Shown: positions 23,999 to 31,026 of the stretch, piece after piece
Layout: each line of letters opens with the position of its first letter
Numbering within the stretch: position 1 is the stretch's first letter
IMG/VR virus record: IMGVR_UViG_3300009488_000046
Span: 1-32,201 of that record
DNA length: 32,201 nt
Strand: one strand, 5' to 3'
DNA from: a virus
The notes under the pieces: generated by a model
Database searches by the model: none
What the model saw: only the letters and a program-made list of their open reading frames with translations
What the model was told of the DNA's origin: nothing
Program-made: the position numbers and the translations under genes

Positions 23999-24354
23999 GC
24001 GGTGTTCTCCTGTTGGTATGACGCGGCGGCTGTCCTGATCATCTCGATCGCTTCAATGCAGCGTTTGTCAGGGATCGAGTTGTCGCCTTTGTTATGACTG
24101 ATGTGGTCGAAGATCTTTTCAGCTTCGCTGGTGCTGGGTAGATTGGTGTTCCAGTCTTCCTCTTGCTGGAAGCCGATACCGATCTGCATAAATTTCGGGA
24201 ATCCGACGATCGCCTGGGTATCAGACACCATGACTTTGAATAACCAGTAGTCTTCATCGCCAACTGGTGGCGTGATCATGACGTTCAGGTCGCCGGCCTG
24301 GAATATGCAGGGGTCTGTGATGTCTTCGCTATTCGCTTGTAACTGTAGGTCCAT
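23995..24354 (-). CDS. Hypothetical early protein
   Basis: This 119-residue protein starts at ATG 24354 (MDLQLQANSEDITDP), 26 bases inside the preceding gene, and ends with a 4-base overlap onto the coiled-coil gene. The first 70 residues look like a beta-rich domain (LNVMITPPVGDEDYWLFKVM, AIVGFPKFMQIGIGF). The rest is helical (CIEAIEMIRTAAASYQQ). No known motif was recognised. Its place between the YqaJ exonuclease and the coiled-coil protein suggests an accessory role in recombination or host takeover. Confidence 0.65.
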   Translation of the reverse strand: MDLQLQANSEDITDPCIFQAGDLNVMITPPVGDEDYWLFKVMVSDTQAIVGFPKFMQIGIGFQQEEDWNTNLPSTSEAEKIFDHISHNKGDNSIPDKRCIEAIEMIRTAAASYQQENTA

Positions 24355-24514
24355 CTGGTCTAGCTCCTCTCAAATTTTCCTTTAGCGTGTCGAGAACTGA
24401 TTGAACATGCGTGTACATTGTTCTCCACGCTTTCAGGTTGTGTTCGTTGATCGCATCGTGATTGATTCTGTATTTCGCATAGATGGCTCCCTGCTCAACG
24501 GTCATCGGTTTCAT
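24329..24514 (-). CDS. Small protein directly after the exonuclease gene
   Basis: ATG 24514 lies one base after the exonuclease stop at 24516 and gives 61 residues (MKPMTVEQGAIYAKYRINHD). A longer frame to 24676 runs inside the exonuclease gene and is rejected. The chain is helical and basic (EHNLKAWRTMYTHVQSVLDT, KENLRGARPDG). No strong ribosome site is seen, so translation probably depends on re-initiation after the exonuclease. The function is unknown. Confidence 0.6.
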   Translation of the reverse strand: MKPMTVEQGAIYAKYRINHDAINEHNLKAWRTMYTHVQSVLDTLKENLRGARPDGPTVTSE

Positions 24515-24515
24515 C

Positions 24516-25211
24516 TTAGAACATTGAGGGGATGCCATCCGTTGCCTGGGCAATGGCATGCTCGTAAAACGTCCCATTTCTGAAGTGGTCATCGAATGCC
24601 TCCATCTTCTCCCGGAACAGCTTCTGCCAGGTAAGATCACGTTCGATCGTCTGGACATAGATCTGCTGTTCTTCAATAGGGTGCCGTGGATCGTAGCTCA
24701 CGAACTTGCCCTCGTCCAAGTCATGGACTTCCATGTGACCCTGGGTCTGGTTGTGATGCCAGACTGCCATTCCGAATCGCAATGTCTTCTTGTGATTGTC
24801 TGGATTGAACGGGCACTTCACCTCGCAGGCGAACTTCGGCTCGCCTTCCAGGGTGCCATCGATGCACTCGATGAAGTCGGTTGAGTCTCCTACCAGGTTC
24901 GGCCAGAGCGGATGTACCTTGAATCCACAACGGATGACCTGGACGTTCCTGGTCAGCTCGTAGTGGGTGATCGCTTCCTCCTCAAGACGCTTGCCCCAGG
25001 ACATAGCCGGGCTCGCGTCACCGATCCTGGTCTCTGCCTCGAAGGCTTGCCGGATCTCATCAGGCCCAGCCTCGAACTGCTCCCACCTCATGGTCTTCAG
25101 CAAATTATTCAGCTCATGAACATGCCCATTCAGCAGGGCATCGATGCGCTTGGACATGGTGAGCTTGCCCCAGCGATCAGCGAACCACTCGTATGTTCTT
25201 TGCTCAGCCAT
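24516..25211 (-). CDS. YqaJ-type recombination exonuclease (PD-(D/E)XK)
   Basis: This 231-residue protein starts at ATG 25211 after AGGAG. The N-terminus WFADRWGKLTMSKRID has the 'R.G.lT.S' entry typical of YqaJ/lambda-exonuclease-like nucleases. Helix residues are SWGKRLEEEAITHYE (E77-E79). The catalytic Asp is in LVGDSTDFIE (D109 or D112) and the E-x-K is FACEVKCPF (E130, K132). YQ-like helices follow in MAVWHHNQTQGHMEV. These enzymes resect double-strand ends 5'-3' to leave 3' strands for a partner annealase. RecT is encoded upstream in the same operon. All expected motifs are visible. Confidence 0.9.
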   Translation of the reverse strand: MAEQRTYEWFADRWGKLTMSKRIDALLNGHVHELNNLLKTMRWEQFEAGPDEIRQAFEAETRIGDASPAMSWGKRLEEEAITHYELTRNVQVIRCGFKVHPLWPNLVGDSTDFIECIDGTLEGEPKFACEVKCPFNPDNHKKTLRFGMAVWHHNQTQGHMEVHDLDEGKFVSYDPRHPIEEQQIYVQTIERDLTWQKLFREKMEAFDDHFRNGTFYEHAIAQATDGIPSMF

Positions 25212-25398
25212 CTCGTCTCCTGCATTCCAGAACTATCTGACAGACGCCGCACAGGTGCAGGTCGTCCGAATAAATAACGATCTTTCCCAGGACTCCAGGA
25301 TACGTTCGACCGCAAAGCGTTTTGCTGAAGTTGGCATCTGACTTAGGCAGCAGATGGGCAGCTCCAGGTCGAAGCCGATTGTAAATAACCAGCCTCAT
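25204..25398 (-). CDS. Small putative metal-binding protein
   Basis: This 64-residue protein starts at ATG 25398 and overlaps the exonuclease start by 8 bases. The sequence HLLPKSDANFSKTLCGRTYP and later LHLCGVCQIVLECRR carries one CGR Cys and a C-x2-C pair, plus nearby His residues. That is a plausible single zinc site, as in many small phage and plasmid proteins with 'LCG...D...C..C'. The ribosome site is weak, but the tight packing supports it. The function is unknown. Confidence 0.65.
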   Translation of the reverse strand: MRLVIYNRLRPGAAHLLPKSDANFSKTLCGRTYPGVLGKIVIYSDDLHLCGVCQIVLECRRRDG

Positions 25399-25401
25399 TG
25401 C

Positions 25402-25578
25402 TCAGCCATCGTTGCACTTCCCACACTCTGGGCACTGCCATGATTTTGGATTGGCGCAAGTAAGGCCGCTTAGATACTGGCAAAACTTACACGTTAATCG
25501 GCTCAGATAGTGTTCGGCGTCGAGACGCAGTGTCGGATCTTTTGCGATCTCGCTGAACGGTACGATGCGATGTTTCAT
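25402..25578 (-). CDS. 58-residue zinc-knuckle protein
   Basis: The ATG at 25578 opens a 58-residue frame (MKHRIVPFSEIAKDPTLRLD) ending at TGA 25402-25404. It overlaps the upstream stop by ATGA and sits 3 bases before the next start. The C-terminal half has CKFC (30-33), C41 and CPECGKC (49-55), enough ligands for one zinc ribbon or two close sites. The N-terminus 'DAEHYL' is helical. It may bind nucleic acid. The perfect packing into the gap between two genes makes it very likely real. Confidence 0.75.
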   Translation of the reverse strand: MKHRIVPFSEIAKDPTLRLDAEHYLSRLTCKFCQYLSGLTCANPKSWQCPECGKCNDG

Positions 25579-25877
25579 GCAGCTTCACCGAGTACATATT
25601 CCAGGTACTCGATGAGATAGCGACCATAGGTCACCAGGTACTCGTTCCCATCGAACGTGAACGACTCCTTCTCGGCGTCGTCGGCGGCCTTCCAGGCTAC
25701 CTTGAATTTCTCCAGCTTGGCTGGAGTCCAACTTACTGTCGTGCCGGTATCGTCGGCCATACGTTGTACCTCCCTGTGAATCAGGGCCAACTTCAGCTCC
25801 TGAAACTTGGCTGCGGCTGCGACGAACTTCTCGCCCAGCTCTCCGATTAAATCCCATTCCTCAAATTTCTTACTCAC
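25575..25877 (-). CDS. Hypothetical protein downstream of recT
   Basis: This 100-residue protein starts at GTG 25877, overlapping the recT stop by 8 bases. It begins MSKKFEEWDLIGELGEKFVA with amphipathic helices (AAKFQELKLALIHREVQR), then a SFTFDGNEYLVTYGRYLIEYL segment that may form a hairpin and helix. No catalytic motif is present. Start by overlap rather than by its own ribosome site implies translation coupled to RecT, so it may be a RecT partner. This is inferred from position only. Confidence 0.7.
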   Translation of the reverse strand: MSKKFEEWDLIGELGEKFVAAAAKFQELKLALIHREVQRMADDTGTTVSWTPAKLEKFKVAWKAADDAEKESFTFDGNEYLVTYGRYLIEYLEYVLGEAA

Positions 25878-26925
25878 TGATCACTGCCTTCGTTTTGTAT
25901 TCTGCACCCATCGCTTCCAGGTCAGGGTACGTCATGCCCCAGGCTTTAGCTGAGACAGTTACCTTCGGTTCATCCTCCGCGGTCTTCAGGATGTGGATCA
26001 GACCAGCGGTGTTGATTCGTTTCATGCAGGTCGCGAACTTGTCAGCCGGCAGCTCCTCCATCTTGTCGATGTTGAATGCCTTGTAGATCCGCTCGACCCT
26101 GAGCTTCGCCTTACGGGCCCCGGAGCGCAACTCTTTGGCCTGCTCCTCGGTGATCAGCTCGACCGGCTTCACATCGATCGGTGCATCCTTGTCCGCGTAG
26201 CCATCGGCAATGTGCGCCAACTGGACAGCATGCTCCAGGCGGCCAGTGCCCTTTGGCCAGGTCTTCTGCGCTCGCTTGATGACAGTCTTCTTCGCCATCT
26301 CGACGAACCAATCTTTCCATGGCCCAGCCTTATTCTTCTTCCACAGCTCGGACTTGTCACGGACGTTCTCGATCTCCTCGATCGACATGAACGTGATGTG
26401 CGGGAACTTGGAGCCGGAGATCTCAGCGATGGCATACGCGCCGATCACTTCGCCGCGCTGCTCCTCTTTCATGAACGGATCTGGCTCGTGATGGAGATGC
26501 GGATCACTTCCTGCTCGATACCAGAAGCGCCGGTCTTCTCGATCCATCTCTCGAACGACATCAGCTCGAATGCTGATGACTGCTCCACTGTCGGTCGCGA
26601 TAGCGATCAGACCCTGGTACATCGGATCACAATGGCACTCGTAAATCTTGAGCTGATTGTTGTATCGGGGAATCAGGGCGCAGTGCTTGAGCGCCGGATT
26701 GAGCGACAGTCCGATCGAGGCGATGTTGACCACTGCATCTCGAATGGAATGCGGCTCGCACTTCTGGAGCAGCGTGTTCCTGGCCAGGGCCTGGAGTGCG
26801 AACATCGACTCCTTCTCCCAGGTAACCAGGTGGCCTCCCTGTCCGGAGATCTTCTCAAACGGACGACGCGCACCAGTAACAGCATGCTGAACAACGGCAG
26901 GAAGTCGTGGCTTGTCATTTGACAT
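25870..26925 (-). CDS. recT: RecT-family single-strand annealing protein
   Basis: This 351-residue protein starts at ATG 26925 after GGAG. The RecT core is clear: IRDAVVNIASIGLSLNPAL, HCALIPRYN, CDPMYQGLIAIATDSGAV, VGAYAIAEI-like (GEVIGAYAIAEISG), HITFMSIEEIENVRDKSE, and GPWKDWFVEMAKKTVIKRAQ with K(T)WP. RecT proteins form rings or filaments that anneal complementary single strands and promote strand invasion. It is the first gene of the leftward operon, followed by a YqaJ exonuclease and SSB, the usual partners. The C-terminal 90 residues (VERIYKAFNIDKMEELPADK) form a helical extension also seen in larger RecT proteins. Confidence 0.95.
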   Translation of the reverse strand: MSNDKPRLPAVVQHAVTGARRPFEKISGQGGHLVTWEKESMFALQALARNTLLQKCEPHSIRDAVVNIASIGLSLNPALKHCALIPRYNNQLKIYECHCDPMYQGLIAIATDSGAVISIRADVVREMDREDRRFWYRAGSDPHLHHEPDPFMKEEQRGEVIGAYAIAEISGSKFPHITFMSIEEIENVRDKSELWKKNKAGPWKDWFVEMAKKTVIKRAQKTWPKGTGRLEHAVQLAHIADGYADKDAPIDVKPVELITEEQAKELRSGARKAKLRVERIYKAFNIDKMEELPADKFATCMKRINTAGLIHILKTAEDEPKVTVSAKAWGMTYPDLEAMGAEYKTKAVISE

Positions 26926-27062
26926 ATATGTCGCTCCAATTTCAACTGTACCCAGCCGCCTATTCTGACGACTTGACTACCAGATTGCAAGGGATTTGAC
27001 CACATAATCAAGGCCATATACCATGCGTAGTGTGGGTATGGTATGGAGTTAGGGAGAGGGGA
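26926..27062. promoter_or_regulatory. Divergent promoter region between the recT and replication operons
   Basis: This gap of 137 bases separates the leftward and rightward operons and must hold both promoters. On the minus strand TTGCAA and CAGAAT are 17 bases apart, a fair sigma70-type pair reading toward recT. On the plus strand TTGACC (26997-27002) is followed by TATACC/TACCAT boxes at 15-17 bases, reading toward the replication gene. Two TTGAC boxes occur in tandem. It also holds the three blocks shared with 19498-19548 and 30699-30763, and an inverted repeat. Promoter strength and start sites are not determined. Confidence 0.55.
27014..27046. repeat. Inverted repeat, possible operator
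   Basis: The left half CCATATACCAT (27014-27024) and the right half ATGGTATGG (27038-27046) are complementary apart from a two-base bulge, separated by 13 bases. The repeat overlaps the putative -10 of the rightward promoter and ends 16 bases before the start codon. It could be a repressor site or an mRNA hairpin near the ribosome site. No repressor gene is recognised nearby. Confidence 0.4.
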
Positions 27063-27809
27063 ATGAGTGAGAAATCGGATAAGGGCTCAGCCAATCTGAG
27101 CATGCCTTACTATCCCCTGTTCCACCGTGACTTTCATTTCGACACCATGCTCTGGCCGCTTGATGCGGTCGGCGCGATGATCCGCCTGATGAACTGGCAA
27201 TGGGAGACAGGATCCCTTCCGGCTAACCAAAAAGATCTGGCGAAAATCTGCCAGTGCGACGATTCGGAGAGGTGGTCACGCATCTGGATTGATCACCTCA
27301 GCGAAAAATTTCCGGAGTCAGAGCCTGGCAAGCTGAGGAATGATCGACTGCATCGGGAATACGTTCGCATATGCGACAACAGTGCAAAGGCAAGAGCGTC
27401 CGCAGAAGCTCGTTGGTCCAAACGCAATGCTAATACAGAGACAGATACAGATACAGAGACAGATAACAAACACACCAAGGGACCTGTCCCATATCAGAAG
27501 ATCGTCGATCTCTACCACGAACACTGCCCTCAACTGCCAGCAGTGAAAGTCCTCAGCGACAAACGAAAGAAGACCCTCAGAGCCAGGTGGCACAGCTTCG
27601 AGTTCTACCGCGGCGGACCAGGCAGCAAGGAGCTACACAAATTCGATGAGCTGGATACCTGGGAGCGATACTTCAAATTCATCACCGAGCGATGTCCGTT
27701 CATGAATGGCGAGAACGATCGAGGCTGGGTCGCCAACTTTGATTTCGTGATCCGTGAGTCAGGAATGATCGGAGTCATGGAGAACAAGTACGTGAGCAAA
27801 GGCAAGTGA
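27063..27809 (+). CDS. DUF1376-type replication protein (putative helicase loader/initiator)
   Basis: This 248-residue protein starts at ATG 27063 after AGGGAGAGGGG. The N-terminus YYPLFHRDFHFDTMLWPLDA, AMIRLMNWQWETGSLP and DLAKICQC match DUF1376, a winged-helix-like domain of phage replication proteins. The centre is an Arg/Ala segment, then a Thr/Asp repeat (TETDTDTETD). The C-terminal part (KIVDLYHEHCPQLPAV, KRKKTLRARW) is the conserved helical end seen in O-like proteins next to DnaB genes. The dnaB gene follows with a GTGA overlap, so a role in loading the helicase is likely. Origin binding is not shown. Confidence 0.85.
   Translation: MSEKSDKGSANLSMPYYPLFHRDFHFDTMLWPLDAVGAMIRLMNWQWETGSLPANQKDLAKICQCDDSERWSRIWIDHLSEKFPESEPGKLRNDRLHREYVRICDNSAKARASAEARWSKRNANTETDTDTETDNKHTKGPVPYQKIVDLYHEHCPQLPAVKVLSDKRKKTLRARWHSFEFYRGGPGSKELHKFDELDTWERYFKFITERCPFMNGENDRGWVANFDFVIRESGMIGVMENKYVSKGK
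27436..27470 (+). repeat. Short ACAGA-type tandem repeat within the replication gene
   Basis: Degenerate six-base units of the form (A/G)ACAGA and TACAGA repeat about six times, coding for an alternating Thr/Asp/Glu linker between the two domains of the replication protein. Such a repeat can change length by slippage without breaking the frame. It may also mimic iterons, but no origin is shown. Confidence 0.6.
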
Positions 27810-29182
27810 GCCGGCTCGCAGCGATCGATGCCGAGCAGTCTGTCCTGGGAGGCATCATGCAGTCCGGTGGCAAGGCCATGATGGACGTTCAGGACATCCT
27901 GGGCCGCGATGATTTTGCCAGGGCCGATCACAAGGTTCTGTGGGATGCTTTCTCAGATCTGGATGAGATGGACAGCCCGATCGATATGGTCACCGTGATG
28001 GACTGGCTGAAGAAAAACAGCCTCACAGACGAGGCAGGTGGCCAATCTTACGTTGGGAGCCTGGTTCTCGATGTGCCAGGAGCGGCGAATATCCGGTCCT
28101 ATGCCAGCCTGGTGAAGGAACGATCGACCAGGAGAGAGATGGTCCAGGCAGCCAACGATATTAGTGAGCTGGCCCAGGATACCAGGCCGATGGATGATGT
28201 CCTGGCTGAGGCGCAGACCAGGGTCATGGACATCGGTATCGATCATTCACAGCAGGGCCCGGTGCCGGTCAAGGAGATGATGCCGGCCTGGATGGATAAC
28301 CTGGATACGATGTTCAACATGGAACAATCGATTCCAGGTCTCTCGACTGGCTACCGGGATCTCGACCGGAAGATCAACGGACTTCAAAAGCAGAACCTGG
28401 TGGTGATCGCCGGCAGGCCATCGATGGGCAAGACTGCCCTGGCGATGAACATTGCGAACGCAGTAGGTGAGAGCAGGACGGTCCTGGTGTTCTCGATGGA
28501 GATGTCGATGATGGAGATCGTCACCAGGTCGGTGGCGCAGCACTCGAAGGTGCCGCTCGATCGCCTGCTCTCCGGGAACATCAACGACGAGCAGTGGGAC
28601 AGTGTGGGGAAAGGTGCAAGCCATGTCACGTATTCAAAGATAATGATCGACGAGTCGCCGGCAATGCTGATGGCTCAGATCCGCGCCAGGTCCAGGAGAG
28701 TGATGCAGCAGCATCCGGATCTGGCTGTGATCGTCGTGGATTACCTCCAGCTCATGAGCGGTGATGCCAAGATCCACCGGGCCCAGCAGATCTCAGACAT
28801 CACCAGAGGACTCAAGGCACTGGCCAAGGAACTGAACCTCCCGGTGATAGCACTCAGTCAGCTCAACCGGGATGTGGACAAGCGAGATGACAAGCGACCC
28901 AGGCTCTCAGATCTCAGGGAGTCAGGGTCGATCGAGCAGGACGCAGATGTGATCCTGTTCATCTATCGGGATGTGGTGTACGACGAGAAGACCAAGTGGA
29001 AGAAGGTCGCAGAGATCATCGTCGGCAAGCAACGCAATGGGCCCACTGGCACCGTGCTGATGTACTACTTCGGTGAGTACACCATGTTCGGCCAGATGGA
29101 AGGTGACGCGCAGCAGGAGTTCTGGCATGACCGGCACAGCCGTAGAAAAACCAGAATCGACGACTTCGACGACAAGTTCTAA
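27806..29182 (+). CDS. dnaB: Replicative DNA helicase, DnaB family
   Basis: This 458-residue protein starts at GTG 27806, overlapping the loader stop by 4 bases. The N-terminal domain opens AEQSVLGGIM, as in DnaB. The RecA-like domain has Walker A GRPSMGKT (203-210), FSMEMS with catalytic Glu (E232), and Walker B VIVVDYLQLM (308-317). The later DnaB motif ALSQLNRDVDKR is followed by PRLSDLRESGSIEQDADV. Length and motif order match full-length bacterial DnaB, which unwinds the fork 5'-3' as a hexamer. No primase gene is visible, so the phage may use host DnaG or encode one outside the window. Confidence 0.96.
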   Translation: MSRLAAIDAEQSVLGGIMQSGGKAMMDVQDILGRDDFARADHKVLWDAFSDLDEMDSPIDMVTVMDWLKKNSLTDEAGGQSYVGSLVLDVPGAANIRSYASLVKERSTRREMVQAANDISELAQDTRPMDDVLAEAQTRVMDIGIDHSQQGPVPVKEMMPAWMDNLDTMFNMEQSIPGLSTGYRDLDRKINGLQKQNLVVIAGRPSMGKTALAMNIANAVGESRTVLVFSMEMSMMEIVTRSVAQHSKVPLDRLLSGNINDEQWDSVGKGASHVTYSKIMIDESPAMLMAQIRARSRRVMQQHPDLAVIVVDYLQLMSGDAKIHRAQQISDITRGLKALAKELNLPVIALSQLNRDVDKRDDKRPRLSDLRESGSIEQDADVILFIYRDVVYDEKTKWKKVAEIIVGKQRNGPTGTVLMYYFGEYTMFGQMEGDAQQEFWHDRHSRRKTRIDDFDDKF

Positions 29183-29894
29183 GCAGCTACCGATCATCGC
29201 GCACCAGGGCGGCCTCGAACTCCTGGACGCGAAGTGGGAGTTGAACTCAGGACGCACCGTCAAGTTCCGCCTGGTCAGCTCGGAGGAGACGCCGATGGTG
29301 CTGCATCCGTTCGCACAGTTTGTCAGACGCCGCGGCAATCGAGTCGGCACCAGGTTCCATGTTGCCATTACCAGGGTCGGTGACGAGCAGGTCTTCTACC
29401 AGGGCGAGCTGATGCTGGCTGGTGGAGGCAATCCCCTGGGCCAGGGTATGTGGGTCCGCTTCTGGATGGACGAGGAGGCGACCAGCCATCCGTTCTCAGG
29501 TTGCGCCGGCAGATCCAGGAATGAGCCAGGCGATCTGTTCGAGGCGGCCTTCGTGGAGCTGGATGATGACGATGAGCCGATCAACCAGGAGAAGCGAGCC
29601 AGGATCGAAAGGGCGAACGGAGCGCCGAAAGGTGGGCCGCTGTGCAAGTGGGCTGCGACCAAAGGGCACGACAAGCTATTCCATCAGTGGCTGAGTGAGA
29701 AGATGCCATTGCCTGACAGGAAGCTGCGACCAGTGGAGTGGTGGGCCAGGGAAGACCATGTGGCCAGGTGGATCCGCTGGCTCTGTGGCGTAGAATCAAG
29801 GGCAGATCTCGATAACAATCCAAAGGCAGGGGAGATCTTCCATGAGCAGATCAGAAGACCCTACTCAGAGTGGCGATCGACATCGGAAGATTAG
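29127..29894 (+). CDS. Unknown protein of the replication operon
   Basis: I start this at ATG 29127, which has AGGAG 8 bases upstream and lies 56 bases inside dnaB. The product has 255 residues. Residues 20-150 look like a beta-barrel-type domain: ELLDAKWELNSGRTVKFRLV, GTRFHVAITRVGDEQVFY, GQGMWVRFWMDEE. A linker with DDDDEPINQEKRA leads to a helical, Trp-rich end (KLRPVEWWAREDHVARWIRW). No catalytic motif was found. The position between helicase and nucleases suggests a replication or recombination accessory. It overlaps the HNH gene by 53 bases. Confidence 0.7.
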   Translation: MTGTAVEKPESTTSTTSSKQLPIIAHQGGLELLDAKWELNSGRTVKFRLVSSEETPMVLHPFAQFVRRRGNRVGTRFHVAITRVGDEQVFYQGELMLAGGGNPLGQGMWVRFWMDEEATSHPFSGCAGRSRNEPGDLFEAAFVELDDDDEPINQEKRARIERANGAPKGGPLCKWAATKGHDKLFHQWLSEKMPLPDRKLRPVEWWAREDHVARWIRWLCGVESRADLDNNPKAGEIFHEQIRRPYSEWRSTSED

Positions 29895-30258
29895 CGTCAG
29901 CCGGCATGAGAAGAACCTGCGTCAGATGCGCTGCGTCGTGACCATGCAGCAGCCGGTGACCCTGCACCATTGCCATGGTGGATCCATGAAGGAGCTGGGC
30001 CCAGGCATTCGGAGTCCTGGCATGGGTGAGCGCAACAATCCGTTCTTCCAGATCCCATTGCTGTTGAAGTATCACAGTGGTCCGTTCGGCATCGACGGAT
30101 CCATGGGAGTTGCCAGATGGGAAGGCGTATTCGGAAGCCAGGTCGGTTTCCTGGACGAGGTAAATGGACAGCTCGACTACGATCTATGGGAGCAAGCAGA
30201 CAGATGGAGCAACGAGAACTGGAAGTCCAGGCATCAGGTGAGAAGCCACCTGGATTGA
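29842..30258 (+). CDS. HNH endonuclease (NinG/Ref-like)
   Basis: This 138-residue protein starts at ATG 29842 after GGGGAG with a 7-base gap. The core is CVVTMQQPVTLHHCHGGSM (Cys31, His42-His43, Cys44, His45), followed by ERNNPFFQIPLL with Asn66 or Asn67 and KYHSGPFG (His78), then VARWEGVFGSQ. This is the layout of phage HNH proteins related to NinG, DUF968 and Ref that cut recombination intermediates. It lies between a DNA helicase operon gene and RusA, the same neighbourhood as in many lambdoid-type late replication blocks. Substrate and Cys-zinc ligands are not certain. Confidence 0.8.
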   Translation: MSRSEDPTQSGDRHRKISVSRHEKNLRQMRCVVTMQQPVTLHHCHGGSMKELGPGIRSPGMGERNNPFFQIPLLLKYHSGPFGIDGSMGVARWEGVFGSQVGFLDEVNGQLDYDLWEQADRWSNENWKSRHQVRSHLD

Positions 30259-30638
30259 GGCTGGAGCTACCCTGGCCGCCAACTGCCAATCACTACACTG
30301 GTTACCGAGTTGCCGGCCCATTCATTAAGGGCAAGCAGTTCGTCCAGGCATATCCGACCAGCCAGGCCAAGGAGTTCCATCGCAATGTCCAGGCTATCGT
30401 GATGCGCGATCGGGCAGCGAGGGGCTGGAGCTGTCCGCTGAAGTTGTCGGTCTGGACCTACCCACCGGATCGCAGGAAGCGCGACACATCGAACCTGTTC
30501 AAGATGCTGGAGGATGCCCTGCAACGGGCTGGAGTTTTCGAGGATGACTACCAGATTGCCGAGCATCACGCATGGCGGACAGGACAGGTGGTAAAGGATG
30601 GAATGGTTGTTGTCGAACTGGAACCTATGGTATCGTGA
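30204..30638 (+). CDS. rusA: RusA-family Holliday junction resolvase
   Basis: This 144-residue protein starts at ATG 30204, 55 bases inside the HNH gene, with GGAG 11 bases upstream. It has the RusA opening LRLELPWPPTANHY, the core RRKRDTSNLFKMLEDALQRA and the end GVFEDDYQI. By comparison with E. coli RusA (RRDLDNLPK...DD), D94, N97, K100 and the D114-D115 pair are kept, while the second core Asp is Ser96. RusA dimers cut four-way junctions made by recombination or replication. It closes the rightward operon and is followed by a strong terminator. Activity may differ because of the Asp-to-Ser change. Confidence 0.88.
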   Translation: MEQRELEVQASGEKPPGLRLELPWPPTANHYTGYRVAGPFIKGKQFVQAYPTSQAKEFHRNVQAIVMRDRAARGWSCPLKLSVWTYPPDRRKRDTSNLFKMLEDALQRAGVFEDDYQIAEHHAWRTGQVVKDGMVVVELEPMVS

Positions 30639-30698
30639 TGACCATGAAATAACCGACCCCTGGCGACCCGGAAGCTCCAATCCTATCCTGGCTCCGTG

Positions 30699-30763
30699 AC
30701 TGTACCCACTTTCTCGATGGCCTATTCTGGCAAGTGATTTTCCGGTCGCCTTTATTGCAAAGG
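30699..30763. promoter_or_regulatory. Third copy of the shared three-block motif
   Basis: Downstream of rusA, ACTGTACCC (30699-30707), GCCTATTCTG (30720-30729) and ATTGCAAAGG (30754-30763) repeat, in the same order and orientation, the blocks at 26945-26953, 26958-26967 and 26984-26993. Spacings differ (12 and 24 bases here against 4 and 16). The two copies flank the replication operon on both sides. No gene reads leftward from this copy, so it may be a duplicated boundary, a remnant promoter or a protein-binding site. Confidence 0.45.
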
Positions 30764-30788
30764 GCCCTCAATCGAGGGCCCTTTTCTT
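30759..30788. terminator. Rho-independent terminator after the replication operon
   Basis: A perfect 11-base stem, AAAGGGCCCTC / GAGGGCCCTTT, with loop AATC is followed on the plus strand by TTTTCTTT. It would stop the rightward replication operon. On the minus strand the stem is followed by TTTGC, a weaker tail, so it may also stop the convergent genes from the right. It lies 120 bases after the rusA stop. Confidence 0.85.
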
Positions 30789-30795
30789 TGGTCAC

Positions 30796-31026
30796 TCAGC
30801 TATGCGTATGACCATCCTTCTCAATGCCTAGCCACATGCCACACCAGGGAACCAGTGCGGCACCGTATCCGCAAAGCTCAGGTATTACGGTCTTGCGAAA
30901 TTCGCGATAGGTCATGGGCTTGTCACCCTGATGCCAGATGAGAGCGCCAGTCTCACCACGATATAAAGGCTTGCGGTCAAAAACGGCTTTGAGCGCGACA
31001 CGTTGCTGTCTGGTGAGGGTTAGCAT
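30796..31026 (-). CDS. Small conserved phage protein (RQQRVALKAVF family pattern)
   Basis: This 76-residue protein starts at ATG 31026 (MLTLTRQQRVALKAVFDR) after GGAG. It contains MTYREFRKTV and ALVPWCGMWLGIEKDGHTHS. This combination is widespread in short proteins of proteobacterial phages and has no known role. It is the last gene before the terminator in its direction and overlaps its upstream neighbour by 7 bases. The basic N-terminus and Trp-rich end suggest a compact fold. Confidence 0.75.
   Translation of the reverse strand: MLTLTRQQRVALKAVFDRKPLYRGETGALIWHQGDKPMTYREFRKTVIPELCGYGAALVPWCGMWLGIEKDGHTHS

Noticed and set aside
25585-25857. Minus-strand frame of 90 residues alongside the gene after recT
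   Set aside because: It lies wholly within another minus-strand gene in a different frame and has Arg/Gly-biased composition typical of a shadow.
25993-26922. Plus-strand frame of 309 residues opposite recT
   Set aside because: recT is certain on the other strand. This frame is its mirror, with no motif or ribosome site.
27436-27470. Origin iterons
   Set aside because: The repeats are short, degenerate and explained by a Thr/Asp/Glu linker. No AT-rich unwinding region or symmetrical sites adjoin them.
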